A DNA stretch of 64,000 bases from Desulfoluna spongiiphila (GCF_900101345.1 NZ_FMUX01000019.1:62001-126000), one strand, 5' to 3'. Shown: positions 1 to 8,694, numbered from the stretch's first letter. Notes: generated by a model not told the origin, from the letters alone. A program made the numbers and translations.

Positions 1-852
1 GACCTCTACAATGATTTTGACGACATCGACGAGAACGACACGGCGGAGGTGACCGAGCTGCTGAGGAAATACGTGGGGGAGAACCACCACGTGAAGCTGG
101 CTGCCGACCTGTATGCGGGGTTCCGTATGGGCAATGCCGGGGTGATGGTGGCAGGTGTCGCTCGGGGCTATGCGGACATGGCCATTCGAAACCCCACCTA
201 CCCGGAACTTCACCTCACCTCGGATATCGACTACGGCGGGCAGGTGGGGATTGGCTACGAACTGGCCATGATACCGGGCCTGAGCATCGGGGTGGGGGTG
301 AAAGCCCTGAGCCGGAAAAGCATTGATGAAGTCTACACGGCCGTGGACATTGCCGACGATGATTTCGAAGATACCCTGGAAGATGACCAGAAGGACGGCA
401 ACGACGCTTCCTTTGACCTGGGCATGATCTGGAGCGGCGAAATCGAAGGGCTGACCCGTGTGAGCCTTGGCCTTGCCGGAATCAACATCAAAGAGATGGA
501 TTTTGGAGACGCACGGGACCAGGAAACCCAGTACAATGCCGGGGTGGCTTTTACCCAGAGCTTTTTCGGGTGCACCCTGACCGAAGCCTTTGACTATCAC
601 GACATCACCGACAACCTGGCGGAAGACGACTCCACCGAAAAGAAGCTCCACATGGGGGCTGAGTTGAAATTTCCCATGTTGCTGGCCATTCGGGGCGGTC
701 TCTCCCAGGGATATTACACGGCCGGGGCCACCGTGGATTTTAAGGTGCTGCGTTTTGATGTGGCCACCTACGGCGAAGAGATGGGGGCCTACGCCGGACA
801 GAAAGAGGATCGCCGATATGTGGCCCAGGTCTCCATGGGGTGGAGCTGGTAG
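1..852 (+). CDS. Outer-membrane beta-barrel protein, PorV/UPF0164/TraF-like (5' truncated)
   Basis: The reading frame is open from the first base, so this is the C-terminal three quarters of a gene that starts before the window. An internal GTG at position 49 is not a credible start, because residues upstream of it still align with the complete paralogue at 2311-3408 (for example the DDID motif). The two proteins match along their whole shared length, including a DDDFEDTLEDDQ-type acidic loop and the same terminal MGWSW/LGWSW strand ending in an aromatic residue, as expected for an outer-membrane barrel. Alternating short hydrophobic strands with glycine-rich turns support a barrel. The substrate is unknown. 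The gene ends in a palindrome and a rho-independent terminator. Confidence is high for a barrel paralogue and low for function. Confidence 0.75.
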   Translation, partial: DLYNDFDDIDENDTAEVTELLRKYVGENHHVKLAADLYAGFRMGNAGVMVAGVARGYADMAIRNPTYPELHLTSDIDYGGQVGIGYELAMIPGLSIGVGVKALSRKSIDEVYTAVDIADDDFEDTLEDDQKDGNDASFDLGMIWSGEIEGLTRVSLGLAGINIKEMDFGDARDQETQYNAGVAFTQSFFGCTLTEAFDYHDITDNLAEDDSTEKKLHMGAELKFPMLLAIRGGLSQGYYTAGATVDFKVLRFDVATYGEEMGAYAGQKEDRRYVAQVSMGWSW

Positions 853-862
853 CATGTCGAGG

Positions 863-882
863 CCATGGGGCATGCCCCATGG
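863..882. repeat. Perfect 20-bp palindrome after the barrel gene
   Basis: CCATGGGGCATGCCCCATGG is fully self-complementary and lies 10 bases after the stop codon. No T-run follows, so it is not itself a terminator. It could protect the mRNA 3' end or bind a dimeric protein. Only the symmetry is directly seen. Confidence 0.5.
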
Positions 883-902
883 ATTCTTGTGATGATGGAA
901 AA

Positions 903-936
903 GCGGGGTTGCCTGGGGCGGCCCCGTTTTTTTTTT
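903..936 (+). terminator. Rho-independent terminator of the truncated barrel gene
   Basis: CGGG (904-907) pairs with CCCG (923-926) and GCC (911-913) with GGC (920-922), followed directly by ten T residues. It ends the transcript of the 5'-truncated barrel gene. Confidence 0.75.
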
Positions 937-1124
937 GCCTCCGGCGGCCGCCCTGCCGGGGGCTAATCTTTTGCCTGATCTTATAAGGACGGGTTTAACA
1001 AACAGGTTTTAAAAGCAGATTCAGTTTAATCTGAATCAAAGGCGAATGTGATTTTCCCTGAGGATCGAAGGGGAAAACGCATTCGCAACCTGCTTTCAAG
1101 GTGGCACACCTTGCCGCCGGAGGC
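937..1124. repeat. Dispersed non-coding element, family 1, copy A (188 bp)
   Basis: The element is bounded by perfect 12-bp inverted termini, GCCTCCGGCGGC (937-948) and GCCGCCGGAGGC (1113-1124). Inside are a hairpin (GATTCAG 1018-1024 with CTGAATC 1031-1037) and an imperfect pair near 1043-1058 and 1070-1085 ending in CGAATG and CATTCG. The same termini and internal blocks occur in inverted orientation at 45704-45876, and degenerate at 53420-53877. There is no coding capacity. It behaves like a MITE or REP-type element; the mobilising enzyme is not in the window. Confidence 0.7.
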
Positions 1125-1199
1125 ACGCTTTTGTTTTTTCTGTGGTTAATCCGACTTTAACCATAGAAGGCATCGCCCTGGGGTCTCCTGTGTAATGAC

Positions 1200-1228
1200 T
1201 TGCTTTTAAAGGGATGGTCTTGGATAAT
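1200..1228 (+). promoter_or_regulatory. Putative sigma-70 promoter for the EF-hand lipoprotein gene
   Basis: TTGCTT (1200-1205), a 17-base spacer, then GATAAT (1223-1228), which matches five of six bases of the -10 consensus. It would give a leader of about 225 bases before the ATG at 1460. I see no recognised leader structure between 1229 and 1459. Identified by eye only. Confidence 0.4.
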
Positions 1229-1459
1229 AGAGATCTATTCCATGGATATGCCCACGGCAGTGATGGACGTAACTCGTGCGGCATCGATATCTGCATATCT
1301 GAAAGGGCCCGCCTGTTTCTCTCCCCTGATCCACGAGGCCCGCATCAACAATTCCCATGTCCTGCATTTTCCCTGCGTCATTGGCTTGGCCGTTTGCCGG
1401 CATACCGAGGCGTTCTTTTTGGGCATTTCCCCTTTGTGACCGCAGTCAAGGGAGGGCAG

Positions 1460-2278
1460 ATGAAATCATCAACCCATACCACTCTACCCATCGCAGCGCA
1501 CCGCATTTTGGTGGTGGTCTGTGCACTGCTTCTGATGCTCTTTGCAGTGGGTTGCGATGACGACGAAGATAATTTTGAGTCCCAACTCGAAGAGGCGAAA
1601 ATTGCCGTTGACGATGCCAACTACGACCGGGCCATCTCTATCCTGACGGGTCTGGAACAGACACCGGAGGTCCTGGATAACCTGTCCACGGCGTATGCGG
1701 GCAAAGCAGGGGTCGAAAGCTTTGAGATTTTCAGCGGGGTGGATACCGGGGACTCCGACGGAAACGACGGCAGCATCGATCTCTTCGGCAGAATGCTGGG
1801 CAGTGGCGAGCAGGGCCTGCTCGCCTGTGCAGAGATCAGCTCCAGGCTTTCCCTGATGGATCAGGCCATCACCGCATTGATCCGGTCCGGTGGCTCCGAG
1901 GCCGGCTTGAGCACAAACGGGAAGGTAAAGCTCGGGATCTACGGGCTCACCGATACGGTGCTGCTCCTGGGCCAGATTCTGTGCCGGAACTACGGGGATC
2001 GCTTTACGCCGCCCGGTTTCGTGGGGCTCACCGAGGCCTGGGTGAAGGAGGCCAGGGACCTGATCGCAGGGGATTTCGTCACCATTGATATCACCTCAGA
2101 GGAGCTTGCCCAGATCAACCGGGATGTGGGGTATGTCCGCCAGGCCATACCGGCCCTGGGGGAGGGCAACGCCCTTGGTGAAGAGTTCGACGAATTCATT
2201 CGGGAGATCGATACAAGTGGCGACGGTTCCATCTCTTTTATCGAGCTCATCGATTATTTAAACGGGTTGGGGGATTGA
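1460..2278 (+). CDS. Predicted lipoprotein with a C-terminal EF-hand
   Basis: Starts at the ATG preceded by GGAGGG; the frame is open further upstream but lacks a signal peptide there. Residues 15-31 are hydrophobic and end in a lipobox-like AVGC with Cys-32 as probable lipidation site, followed by an Asp-rich stretch (DDDED). The middle, about residues 35-200, is helical and resembles a lipoprotein carrying TPR-type repeats (DANYDRAISILTGLEQ). Near the C-terminus DTSGDGSISFIE is a canonical 12-residue EF-hand calcium loop. It sits between two paralogous barrel genes, 32 bases before the second, so it is probably co-transcribed with that one and may be its envelope partner. The family is not recognised. 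The lipoprotein call is strong; the calcium role is inferred from the motif. Confidence 0.75.
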   Translation: MKSSTHTTLPIAAHRILVVVCALLLMLFAVGCDDDEDNFESQLEEAKIAVDDANYDRAISILTGLEQTPEVLDNLSTAYAGKAGVESFEIFSGVDTGDSDGNDGSIDLFGRMLGSGEQGLLACAEISSRLSLMDQAITALIRSGGSEAGLSTNGKVKLGIYGLTDTVLLLGQILCRNYGDRFTPPGFVGLTEAWVKEARDLIAGDFVTIDITSEELAQINRDVGYVRQAIPALGEGNALGEEFDEFIREIDTSGDGSISFIELIDYLNGLGD

Positions 2279-2310
2279 CGGCACCGGCACGTACACCCAA
2301 GGAGAATTTC

Positions 2311-3408
2311 ATGCTCAAGGCGACTTACGCAATGCTGTGTGTGTGCGCTGTGCTGTGTCTTCTGGCGTCCACCGGGCAGTCCGAACCGTATCGGTCGTTT
2401 CATATGGGCGTCCGTCCCCTGGGGATGGGGGGCGCCTTTACCGCCGTGGCCGACGACCAGAATGCCATGGACTACAACCCCGCAGGCCTCAGCCGTACCG
2501 AAGGGGTGGGGGTGGGAATCCTGAACCCCATGGTGGTGGCCTCTGAAGACACCTACGACCTGATTAGCGACTACGACGACATCGACCAGAACGATGTGGC
2601 CGAGGTGATCGAGCTGTTGAAAAAGTACGTGGGGGAGAACCACCACATTACCCTGGCCGCTGATGTCTATGCGGGGTTTCGGCTGGGGAACGTCGGCGTG
2701 ATGGTGGCAGGTGTCGGCAGGGGGGGGGCGGACTTGACCATCCGAAACCCTGTCTACCCTGTGCTCAGCGTTGTGTCCGATGTGGATTATGGCGGACAGG
2801 CAGGGGTGGGGTATGCCCTCCCCCATGTGCCGGGCTTGAGCCTCGGGGTCGGTGTCAAGGCCCTGAACCGCAGCAGCATCGATGAGACGTACACGGCGGC
2901 AGATATCGCCGACGATGATTTTGAGGATACCCTCGATGACGACCAGGTGGATGGCACCGATGCCTCCTTTGACCTGGGCATGATCTGGAGCCGGGAGATC
3001 GAAGGGGTGACCCGGGTCAGCCTAGGCCTTGCCGGTATCAACATCCGGGAGATGGACTTCGGGGATGCCCGTGATCAGGAGTCCCAGTACAATGCGGGGG
3101 TGGCCTTTACGCAGCGTTTTTTCGGCTTTGCTCTGACCGAGGCTTTCGACTACCACGACATCACGGATAACCTTACGGGGGACGGCTCCACGGAGAAGAA
3201 ACTCCATATGGGCGCTGAACTCGAATTTCCCATCCTCCTGGCCCTTCGCGCCGGTCTTTCACAGGGGTATTACACGGCCGGAGCCACCGTGGATTTTTCC
3301 TTCCTTCGCCTTGATGTGGCCACCTACGGAGAAGAGATCGGCGTCTACGGCGGACAGAAAGAGGATCGGCGGTATGCGGCCCAGCTCTCCCTGGGGTGGA
3401 GCTGGTAG
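2311..3408 (+). CDS. Outer-membrane beta-barrel protein, PorV/UPF0164/TraF-like
   Basis: Starts at the ATG behind AAGGAG (2299-2304); an in-frame TTG at 2275 is less likely because the signal peptide begins at MLKATYAML. Residues 1-22 form a signal peptide. The mature N-terminus carries the hallmark GVRPLGMGGAFTAVADD followed by NPAGLSR, typical of the PorV/PorQ, UPF0164 and TraF_2 barrels related to FadL. About 365 residues is a usual length. The rest is short amphipathic strands, with an acidic loop (IADDDFEDTLDDDQ) and a terminal aromatic residue. It is a close paralogue of the truncated gene at the window start. Substrate and partner are unknown; PorV-like proteins can be transporters or docking shuttles for secreted proteins. 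Confidence 0.8.
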   Translation: MLKATYAMLCVCAVLCLLASTGQSEPYRSFHMGVRPLGMGGAFTAVADDQNAMDYNPAGLSRTEGVGVGILNPMVVASEDTYDLISDYDDIDQNDVAEVIELLKKYVGENHHITLAADVYAGFRLGNVGVMVAGVGRGGADLTIRNPVYPVLSVVSDVDYGGQAGVGYALPHVPGLSLGVGVKALNRSSIDETYTAADIADDDFEDTLDDDQVDGTDASFDLGMIWSREIEGVTRVSLGLAGINIREMDFGDARDQESQYNAGVAFTQRFFGFALTEAFDYHDITDNLTGDGSTEKKLHMGAELEFPILLALRAGLSQGYYTAGATVDFSFLRLDVATYGEEIGVYGGQKEDRRYAAQLSLGWSW

Positions 3409-3427
3409 AGCTGTGTAACAAAACATG

Positions 3428-3465
3428 ACGCGGAGCTGCTTCAGGGCAGCTCCGCGTTTGTGTGT
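3428..3465 (+). terminator. Terminator-like hairpin after the barrel gene
   Basis: A perfect 12-bp stem: ACGCGGAGCTGC (3428-3439) pairs with GCAGCTCCGCGT (3446-3457). The tail is TTGTGTGTG rather than a clean T-run, so termination may be partial. Confidence 0.6.
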
Positions 3466-3499
3466 GGGATTCGTGCGTGCATCCCTTGCAGGGAACTGT

Positions 3500-3528
3500 T
3501 TGACATGTTCATTTAAAAGGGGTTTACT
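3500..3528 (+). promoter_or_regulatory. Putative sigma-70 promoter of the acyl-CoA synthetase gene
   Basis: TTGACA (3500-3505, perfect), a 17-base spacer, then TTTACT (3523-3528, four of six). It lies about 170 bases before the ATG at 3699 and just after the preceding terminator hairpin. Confidence 0.5.
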
Positions 3529-3698
3529 GCATACGAAGATTTTGCGTTTCCTTGTTTTCTTGCCACCTGCTAGGTGTTTTTTGTTCTGCGCCGGAAAGGG
3601 AAAGGGCCGGACAATGCCGCTGGGTGGTTGTCGTTGCTTTGATGATCAAAGGTTTCTTTCCGATTTGAACATCAACCCACAGCCAAGGAGGTCGACCC

Positions 3699-5867
3699 AT
3701 GGGACACAGTCTGGACGCCATCTTTTCACCTCAATCCATTGCCGTTCTCGGCACGTCCACCACCAAGGGGAAGGTGGGCCACGATATCTTCAGCAACATT
3801 CTGCACGGAGGGTTCCAGGGGACACTTTATCCGGTGAACCCGAAGGCGAAATCCATCTTAAGTGTCCGTTGCTACGAGTCGATCCTTACCATCCCCGATC
3901 CCATTGATCTGGCCCTGATTATCCTGCCGCCCCTGGCAGCCCTGAAGGCCATTGAGGAGTGCGTCATTAAAAAGGTCAAGGGGGTGGTGATCATCTCCGC
4001 CGGCTTTAAAGAGGTGGGGGGCGAAGGCCTTGAGGTTGAAGAGAAGATCAAGGTGATCTGCAAGGAGGCCGGGATCCGTATTGTCGGGCCCAACTGCCTG
4101 GGGGTGATCAACCCCTCTCCTGTCGTTTCCCTCAATGCCAGTTTTTCTGCACGCATGCCCTCCAAGGGGCACATCTCCTTTATCTCCCAGAGCGGGGCGC
4201 TTTGTACGGCGGTCCTCGATTTCGCGGCGGATCGCGGCTTCGGATTTTCCAAGTTTGTCTCCATCGGCAACAAGGCCGACGTGGACGAGCTGGACCTGCT
4301 TCGGTATTACCATGCAGACCCTGAAACCCACGTGATCATGATTTATATGGAGGAGCTGGGGCGAAAGGGCAAGGAGTTCATCGATGTGGCCAAGGAGATC
4401 ACCTCCGGCGACAATCCCACCCCGGTGCTGGTGATCAAGTCGGGACGGTCGGTGGCCGGTGCCGCGGCAGCAGCCTCCCACACAGGCTCCCTGGCCGGAT
4501 CGGATGCCGTGTATGACGCCCTGTTTGCTGAAGCCGGGGTGATCCGTTGTGAATCGGTGAATGAGCTGTTTGACCTGGCCCAGGGGTTTTCTCCCCGGAA
4601 ATATCCCACCGGGCGAAACATCGCCATTGTCACCAACGCAGGGGGGCCGGGGATCATCGCCACGGACATGACTGAAAACGCGGGCATGAACCTTGCTGAA
4701 TTCAGCGAGGAGACCGTGGAAGAGTTGAAGCGCCACCTGCCGCCCACGGCCAATTTCAACAACCCGGTGGACGTCATCGGGGATGCCGCCCGGGATCGTT
4801 ACGAAAATGCCCTGACCACGGTGATCAGCGACGAAGGCGTGGACGGCGCCTTGATTATCCTTACCCCCCAGTCCATGACCGACGCCATCGGGACGGCCAC
4901 GGCCATCTCTGAGATCTCACGGCGGACTTTAAAACCCATCACCTGCGCCTTTATGGGGGTGGTGGACGTCTCCCCGGGCGTAAAAATCCTCCAGAAGGCC
5001 GGGGTGCCGGTGTACGATTTCCCCGAAAATGCCGCCAAGGTCCTTGGAAAACTCCACCTGGCCCATTGCTGGTTGAGTCGCCGGGTTCTGCCCCAGTACA
5101 AGCTGGAGTTTGATTCGGAAAGGGCCGGGGCCATCATCCGGGGTCACCTGGACAACGGCCACACCCTCCTGGGCGAGTACGAGGCAAGCCGTATCCTTCA
5201 GTGTTACGGTCTCAGGACCCTGGACATGGAGATCGCCACCTCGGCGTCGGAGGCCGTGGACATCGCCCGGCGCATCGGGTACCCCGTGGTGATGAAGATC
5301 GTGTCGCCGGATATCCTCCATAAATCCGACGCCAAAGGGGTCCGGGTGGGGATTCGGGAGCCCGCAGAGGTGGAGTCCACCTACGCCGATATTCTGGCCT
5401 GTGCCGCGGATTACAAGGAAGATGCCCGCATCAGCGGGGTCCTGGTTCAGCAGATGGCCCTGCCCGGTGATGAGTTGATCCTGGGCACGAAGCAGGATGA
5501 ACAGTTCGGTCCCATGGTGATGTTCGGCTTTGGCGGAATTTTTGTGGAGCTTTTCAGGGATGTGGTGTTCCGGGTCGCACCCTTTGGTCGAAATACCGCA
5601 CGCCGCATGATCAAGAGCATCCGGGCCTATCCCCTGCTGACCGGGTTCCGGGGCAAGCCCGTTGCCGACATCGAGGAGGTTGAAATGTGCCTGGTTCGCG
5701 TGGCGACGATGGTGTCCGAGAATCCGGAGATCCGGGAGCTGGATATCAACCCGCTCCTGGTGCACCCCAAGGGCAAGGGCGCCACCGTGGCCGATATCGT
5801 CCTGCGTCTCAAGGACCTCGCAGAGCCCGCATGCGAATGTGACGAGGCAGACGCATCCGAAGCATAA
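3699..5867 (+). CDS. Fused ADP-forming acyl-CoA synthetase (acetate-CoA ligase family)
   Basis: Catalyses acyl-CoA + ADP + Pi = acid + CoA + ATP in the cytoplasm, giving substrate-level phosphorylation from acetyl-CoA or other acyl-CoA. The N-terminal alpha-like part has a CoA-binding Rossmann fold (AVLGTSTTKGKVG, about residues 15-27), a GPNCLGV motif (130-136) and a succinyl-CoA-ligase-like domain. The active-site phosphohistidine lies in ASHTGSLAG (His-261). The C-terminal third is the beta-like ATP-grasp part (GYPVVMKIVSPDILHKSDAK). At 722 residues it is the normal size of the one-chain form. The start is set by AAGGAGG at 3685-3691. It is monocistronic, with its own promoter and a strong terminator. 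A second family member is at 54738-56903. The acyl substrate cannot be told from sequence. Confidence 0.9.
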   Translation: MGHSLDAIFSPQSIAVLGTSTTKGKVGHDIFSNILHGGFQGTLYPVNPKAKSILSVRCYESILTIPDPIDLALIILPPLAALKAIEECVIKKVKGVVIISAGFKEVGGEGLEVEEKIKVICKEAGIRIVGPNCLGVINPSPVVSLNASFSARMPSKGHISFISQSGALCTAVLDFAADRGFGFSKFVSIGNKADVDELDLLRYYHADPETHVIMIYMEELGRKGKEFIDVAKEITSGDNPTPVLVIKSGRSVAGAAAAASHTGSLAGSDAVYDALFAEAGVIRCESVNELFDLAQGFSPRKYPTGRNIAIVTNAGGPGIIATDMTENAGMNLAEFSEETVEELKRHLPPTANFNNPVDVIGDAARDRYENALTTVISDEGVDGALIILTPQSMTDAIGTATAISEISRRTLKPITCAFMGVVDVSPGVKILQKAGVPVYDFPENAAKVLGKLHLAHCWLSRRVLPQYKLEFDSERAGAIIRGHLDNGHTLLGEYEASRILQCYGLRTLDMEIATSASEAVDIARRIGYPVVMKIVSPDILHKSDAKGVRVGIREPAEVESTYADILACAADYKEDARISGVLVQQMALPGDELILGTKQDEQFGPMVMFGFGGIFVELFRDVVFRVAPFGRNTARRMIKSIRAYPLLTGFRGKPVADIEEVEMCLVRVATMVSENPEIRELDINPLLVHPKGKGATVADIVLRLKDLAEPACECDEADASEA

Positions 5868-5898
5868 AGGGCTTTGGACCAAGCAGTTGATACCATAA

Positions 5899-5936
5899 CA
5901 AACGCCGTGGGGTGATCTCCACGGCGTTTGTTTTTC
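5899..5936 (+). terminator. Rho-independent terminator of the acyl-CoA synthetase gene
   Basis: A perfect 12-bp stem, CAAACGCCGTGG (5899-5910) with CCACGGCGTTTG (5919-5930), 8-base loop, followed by TTTTT. Confidence 0.9.
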
Positions 5937-5972
5937 CACTCAGGCCCGACCGATGTGCCCAACCTCATCCTC

Positions 5973-6223
5973 TAACCCGGATATTTCACGAGTCGAGTGC
6001 ACCCATATTCAAGGCATCAGAGCTGCAGATGTAGTGGTTTACCTCAAAGCTCTGATAACGCAGAAGATGGGTGCACTCGGCTCGCCCGAAGGGTGAGAAA
6101 ATCAAACAGCAAACGTCGATTTACATTTTGCATTTTCGAAATAGCTGACATTTTTATTGCAGCCATCCGAAATAATGGCATTTTCCTTTTGGCTGGTTGC
6201 TTTCTCATGAAATATCCGGGCTA
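5973..6223. repeat. MITE-like inverted-repeat element (about 251 bp)
   Basis: The outer arms are TAACCCGGATATTTCACGAG (5973-5992) and CTCATGAAATATCCGGGCTA (6204-6223), complementary with two mismatches. Nested inside is a hairpin of CGAGTCGAGTGCACCCAT (5989-6006) with ATGGGTGCACTCGGCTCG (6067-6084), one G-U type mismatch, enclosing ATCAGAGCT with AGCTCTGAT. The remainder is AT-rich and lacks a convincing gene. The right end runs into the last bases of the convergent methyltransferase gene. Confidence 0.6.
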
Positions 6224-7030
6224 AGGTGTCTCAGTGGGCAGGGCTTCCCAGGAGAAGGGGAGGCCTCCGGTGAGGAGGTTGGCGGCGTGGACGGCGCGAA
6301 GGCTCTCTTTTCGGTTGGTGTTCATGAGGATGTAATCCAGGCCGGCCTCGGCCAGCAGGGGGATGTAGGTGTGTTCCATGAGCCGTCGTTTTGCTTCCGG
6401 GACCTTGCCGCTGGTGAGGTTGGAGAGGCCGGCCATGCTCTGGACGGGCCTGCCCGCAAGCTCGTCCAGCGCCCGCAGGGTGCGGATCACCTCAAGGGCC
6501 TGGAAAGCGCCTTCATCCCAGAGCAGGGGGACCACCACCGGGTCCACGATGAGCCGGTCCAGAAGGTGAGCACCCCTTGCCGCCACAGCCGTGAAAAGGG
6601 CGGCGGCCACCTGCAGGCGCCCGTCCTGAGCCGTGGGGACCGCCCCTGCTTCTGTGAGCAGGTACCCCACAAAGTGGGCCTGTTCATGCGCCACCATCAG
6701 GGGAAGAAAGGCGTCCAGGCGCCTGGGCTGAAGGGAGAAGCCGTTGACATGGATGTCCGGGTGGCCCGTGTCCAGGGCCTGACGTGCGGCCTCGGCATGG
6801 GGCGAATCGATGAACAGGGGCAGGGGGGTGACACTTCGCACCACATCCAGAAGGTAAGGTATCACCGTGGGGTCCTGGGTGCCCATGGGCCCGATATTCA
6901 AATCGATGGCATGGATTCCCGAGGCCACACATTTCGTAATGGCGGTGATGATGGGCGGGGCGTCTTTTCGGGTAACGGCCCCGTGAAGGCTCGGGTGGAT
7001 CAGTTGGACGTTGTCGGAGACGATACGCAT
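6221..7030 (-). CDS. Methyltetrahydrofolate:corrinoid protein methyltransferase (AcsE/pterin-binding family)
   Basis: Moves the N5-methyl group of methyl-tetrahydrofolate to a corrinoid protein (Wood-Ljungdahl or methyl-transfer chemistry) in the cytoplasm. The 269 residues match the ~262-residue single-domain TIM-barrel family. By comparison with the acetogen enzyme, AIDLNIGP carries the pterin-binding Asp (Asp-75 there), LIVDPVVVP the second Asp (Asp-160) and AGLSNLTSG the catalytic Asn (Asn-199). The residue matching pterin-contacting Asn-96 (DSTN) is His here (FIDSPHAEA). No corrinoid protein, CODH/ACS subunit or activase gene lies next to it, so its partner is encoded elsewhere. A DHPS reaction is less likely, because DHPS signature motifs are missing. 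The alignment to the acetogen enzyme is from memory. Confidence 0.8.
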   Translation of the reverse strand: MRIVSDNVQLIHPSLHGAVTRKDAPPIITAITKCVASGIHAIDLNIGPMGTQDPTVIPYLLDVVRSVTPLPLFIDSPHAEAARQALDTGHPDIHVNGFSLQPRRLDAFLPLMVAHEQAHFVGYLLTEAGAVPTAQDGRLQVAAALFTAVAARGAHLLDRLIVDPVVVPLLWDEGAFQALEVIRTLRALDELAGRPVQSMAGLSNLTSGKVPEAKRRLMEHTYIPLLAEAGLDYILMNTNRKESLRAVHAANLLTGGLPFSWEALPTETP

Positions 7031-7432
7031 GGTGGACCCTTTTTACATGGGTGGGCGTAAAAACGGCAACGGCATCCCGGATTCGTGCGGAAAGTCGGGA
7101 CCCATTCCTGAATTCAAGGGGAGATATCGTGGGATTCTCCCGGGAACATTTCCGGGGCCGCCGTTCCCTTGGGGGGAATTCCTATAAAAATGATGAATTG
7201 CATCTATAGACAAAGCATCACCTCCAAAATATTATGAACCCCACGTCGAAGTAAACATATGTTACGGCAAAGAACGCAGTCTGTTTGGAACGTCTCATCC
7301 TCTGATACTCCAAGACTCCTGTCAACAGTGATTTTTACAACCATATCGGCGGATAGGCCCGGGTTCAACTCTGCAGCGATCTTCGCCTCACCTCACCCGA
7401 AATCAGTAATGTACAGATCATGGAGGTCTATT
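7031..7432. other. Intergenic region, no gene seen
   Basis: This 402-base gap lies between two divergent genes and should hold both promoters, but no convincing pair of -35 and -10 boxes stands out. A short imperfect hairpin, GGGAGA with TCTCCC, lies near 7122-7140. The frame of the downstream gene is open to 7259, but that extension has no ribosome-binding site or domain. Confidence 0.4.
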
Positions 7433-7891
7433 ATGTTGGAGCAGAAGGAACGTCGTCTGGATGTCACCATGTGCCATCGATGCCTCATGCGTCAGAAAGC
7501 TGAAAAAGCACTTCAGGGTGGACTGCTTGACAAAAGGGCGCCTCGTGGGCTGGCCTGGCTTTCCGATGGCGTGTATGCGGTGATTCCTGAAAAGGCGCCC
7601 CAGATCTGCCAGGTGCTATCCATCAGCCATGGCTCCATGAGTTTCTTCTACTTCGGCGACCCGTCCCTGGAACCGGGGCTTCTGTCCAGTGCGGAGATCG
7701 TGGTGACCGGCCGCGGTTTCCTGGCCGACAACCTTCCCTTTAAAGTGGTCTCCGATACCCCCCTGGATGAGAGGGGGTCGGGAAAGTCGGGCAAGCGCCT
7801 GTGCAAGGTCCGCTTCCTTGCCCTGAACGAGGCCTCAAAGACCCAGGTTGACCATGTGATCAGTCTAAAAGAGGTGGTGTCTATCCAGTAG
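7433..7891 (+). CDS. PilZ-like domain protein (tentative)
   Basis: Starts at the ATG behind TGGAGG (7421-7426), giving 152 residues. The N-terminus has a CxxC pair (MCHRCLMRQ) that could bind metal. The middle contains VLSISHGSMSFFYFGDP, which resembles the D/NxSxxG strand region of PilZ domains. The C-terminal part has strands ending in KTQVDHVISLKEVV. The N-terminal RxxxR c-di-GMP motif is not clear, so binding is uncertain. PilZ proteins are c-di-GMP receptors acting on motility or polysaccharide synthesis; a diguanylate cyclase is at 22294-23382. It is monocistronic with a strong terminator. It could also be an unrelated small beta-protein. Confidence 0.45.
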   Translation: MLEQKERRLDVTMCHRCLMRQKAEKALQGGLLDKRAPRGLAWLSDGVYAVIPEKAPQICQVLSISHGSMSFFYFGDPSLEPGLLSSAEIVVTGRGFLADNLPFKVVSDTPLDERGSGKSGKRLCKVRFLALNEASKTQVDHVISLKEVVSIQ

Positions 7892-7920
7892 GGCGGAGGG
7901 GTTTATGACTGAAATAAAAA

Positions 7921-7969
7921 AGGGGCGTTTCCACCGGCGGGTACGGTGGAAACGCCCCTTCGCTTTTTT
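7921..7969. terminator. Bidirectional terminator between the PilZ-like gene and livF
   Basis: A perfect 15-bp stem, AGGGGCGTTTCCACC (7921-7935) with GGTGGAAACGCCCCT (7945-7959). TTTTTT follows on the plus side and an A-run (TTTTT on the minus strand) lies before it, so it can serve both convergent genes. A run of ten G residues follows at 7970-7979. Confidence 0.85.
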
Positions 7970-7994
7970 GGGGGGGGGGTGAAAAGGAAGCGTG

Positions 7995-8694
7995 TCAGAT
8001 GCCCAGGTACGCTTTTTTTACCTCTTCATTGGCCAGCAGGTTCTCGGCGGTGTCCGAGAGGGTGACCACCCCGTTTTCCATGACATAGCCTCTGTGTGCG
8101 GATTTCAAGGCGAGGTTGGCGTTCTGCTCCACAAGGAAGATGGTGGTGCCGCTCTCCTTGTTGATGCGGGTGATGATGTCAAAAATCTGGCGGATGATCA
8201 GGGGGGCAAGGCCCAGGGAGGGCTCGTCCAGCAGCAGGAGACGCGGGCGGGCCATCAGGGCCCGTGAGATGGCAAGCATCTGCTGTTCGCCCCCGGAGAG
8301 GGTACCGCCGGCCTGGTGCCGCCGCTCCTTGAGGATGGGGAAGAGGTCCATGACGTACTCAAGGTCCTGCTGGACGCCCTCTTTGTCTTCCCGGAGGTAC
8401 GCTCCCATGTCGAGGTTTTCAAGGATGCTCAGGTGGGGAAAGATACGTCGCCCCTCAGGTACCTGGCACAGGCCCATCTTCACGATTTTCTCAGGGCTCA
8501 TGGCGTGGATGGGGACCCCGTCGAAGGTGATCTCGCCGGAGCGGGGGGGCACCACCCCGGAGATGGACATGAGGGTGGTGGTTTTTCCGGCCCCGTTGGC
8601 GCCGATGAGGGTGATGATCTCTCCCTCGTTGATCTCGATGGAGAGGTCCTTGAGGGCCTGGATGTTCCCGTAAAATGTGTTCACCTTGGTGAGT

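Noticed and set aside
5997..6224. Short open frame inside the inverted-repeat element
   Set aside because: It coincides with the palindromic arms, and its codons follow the repeat structure rather than a protein pattern.
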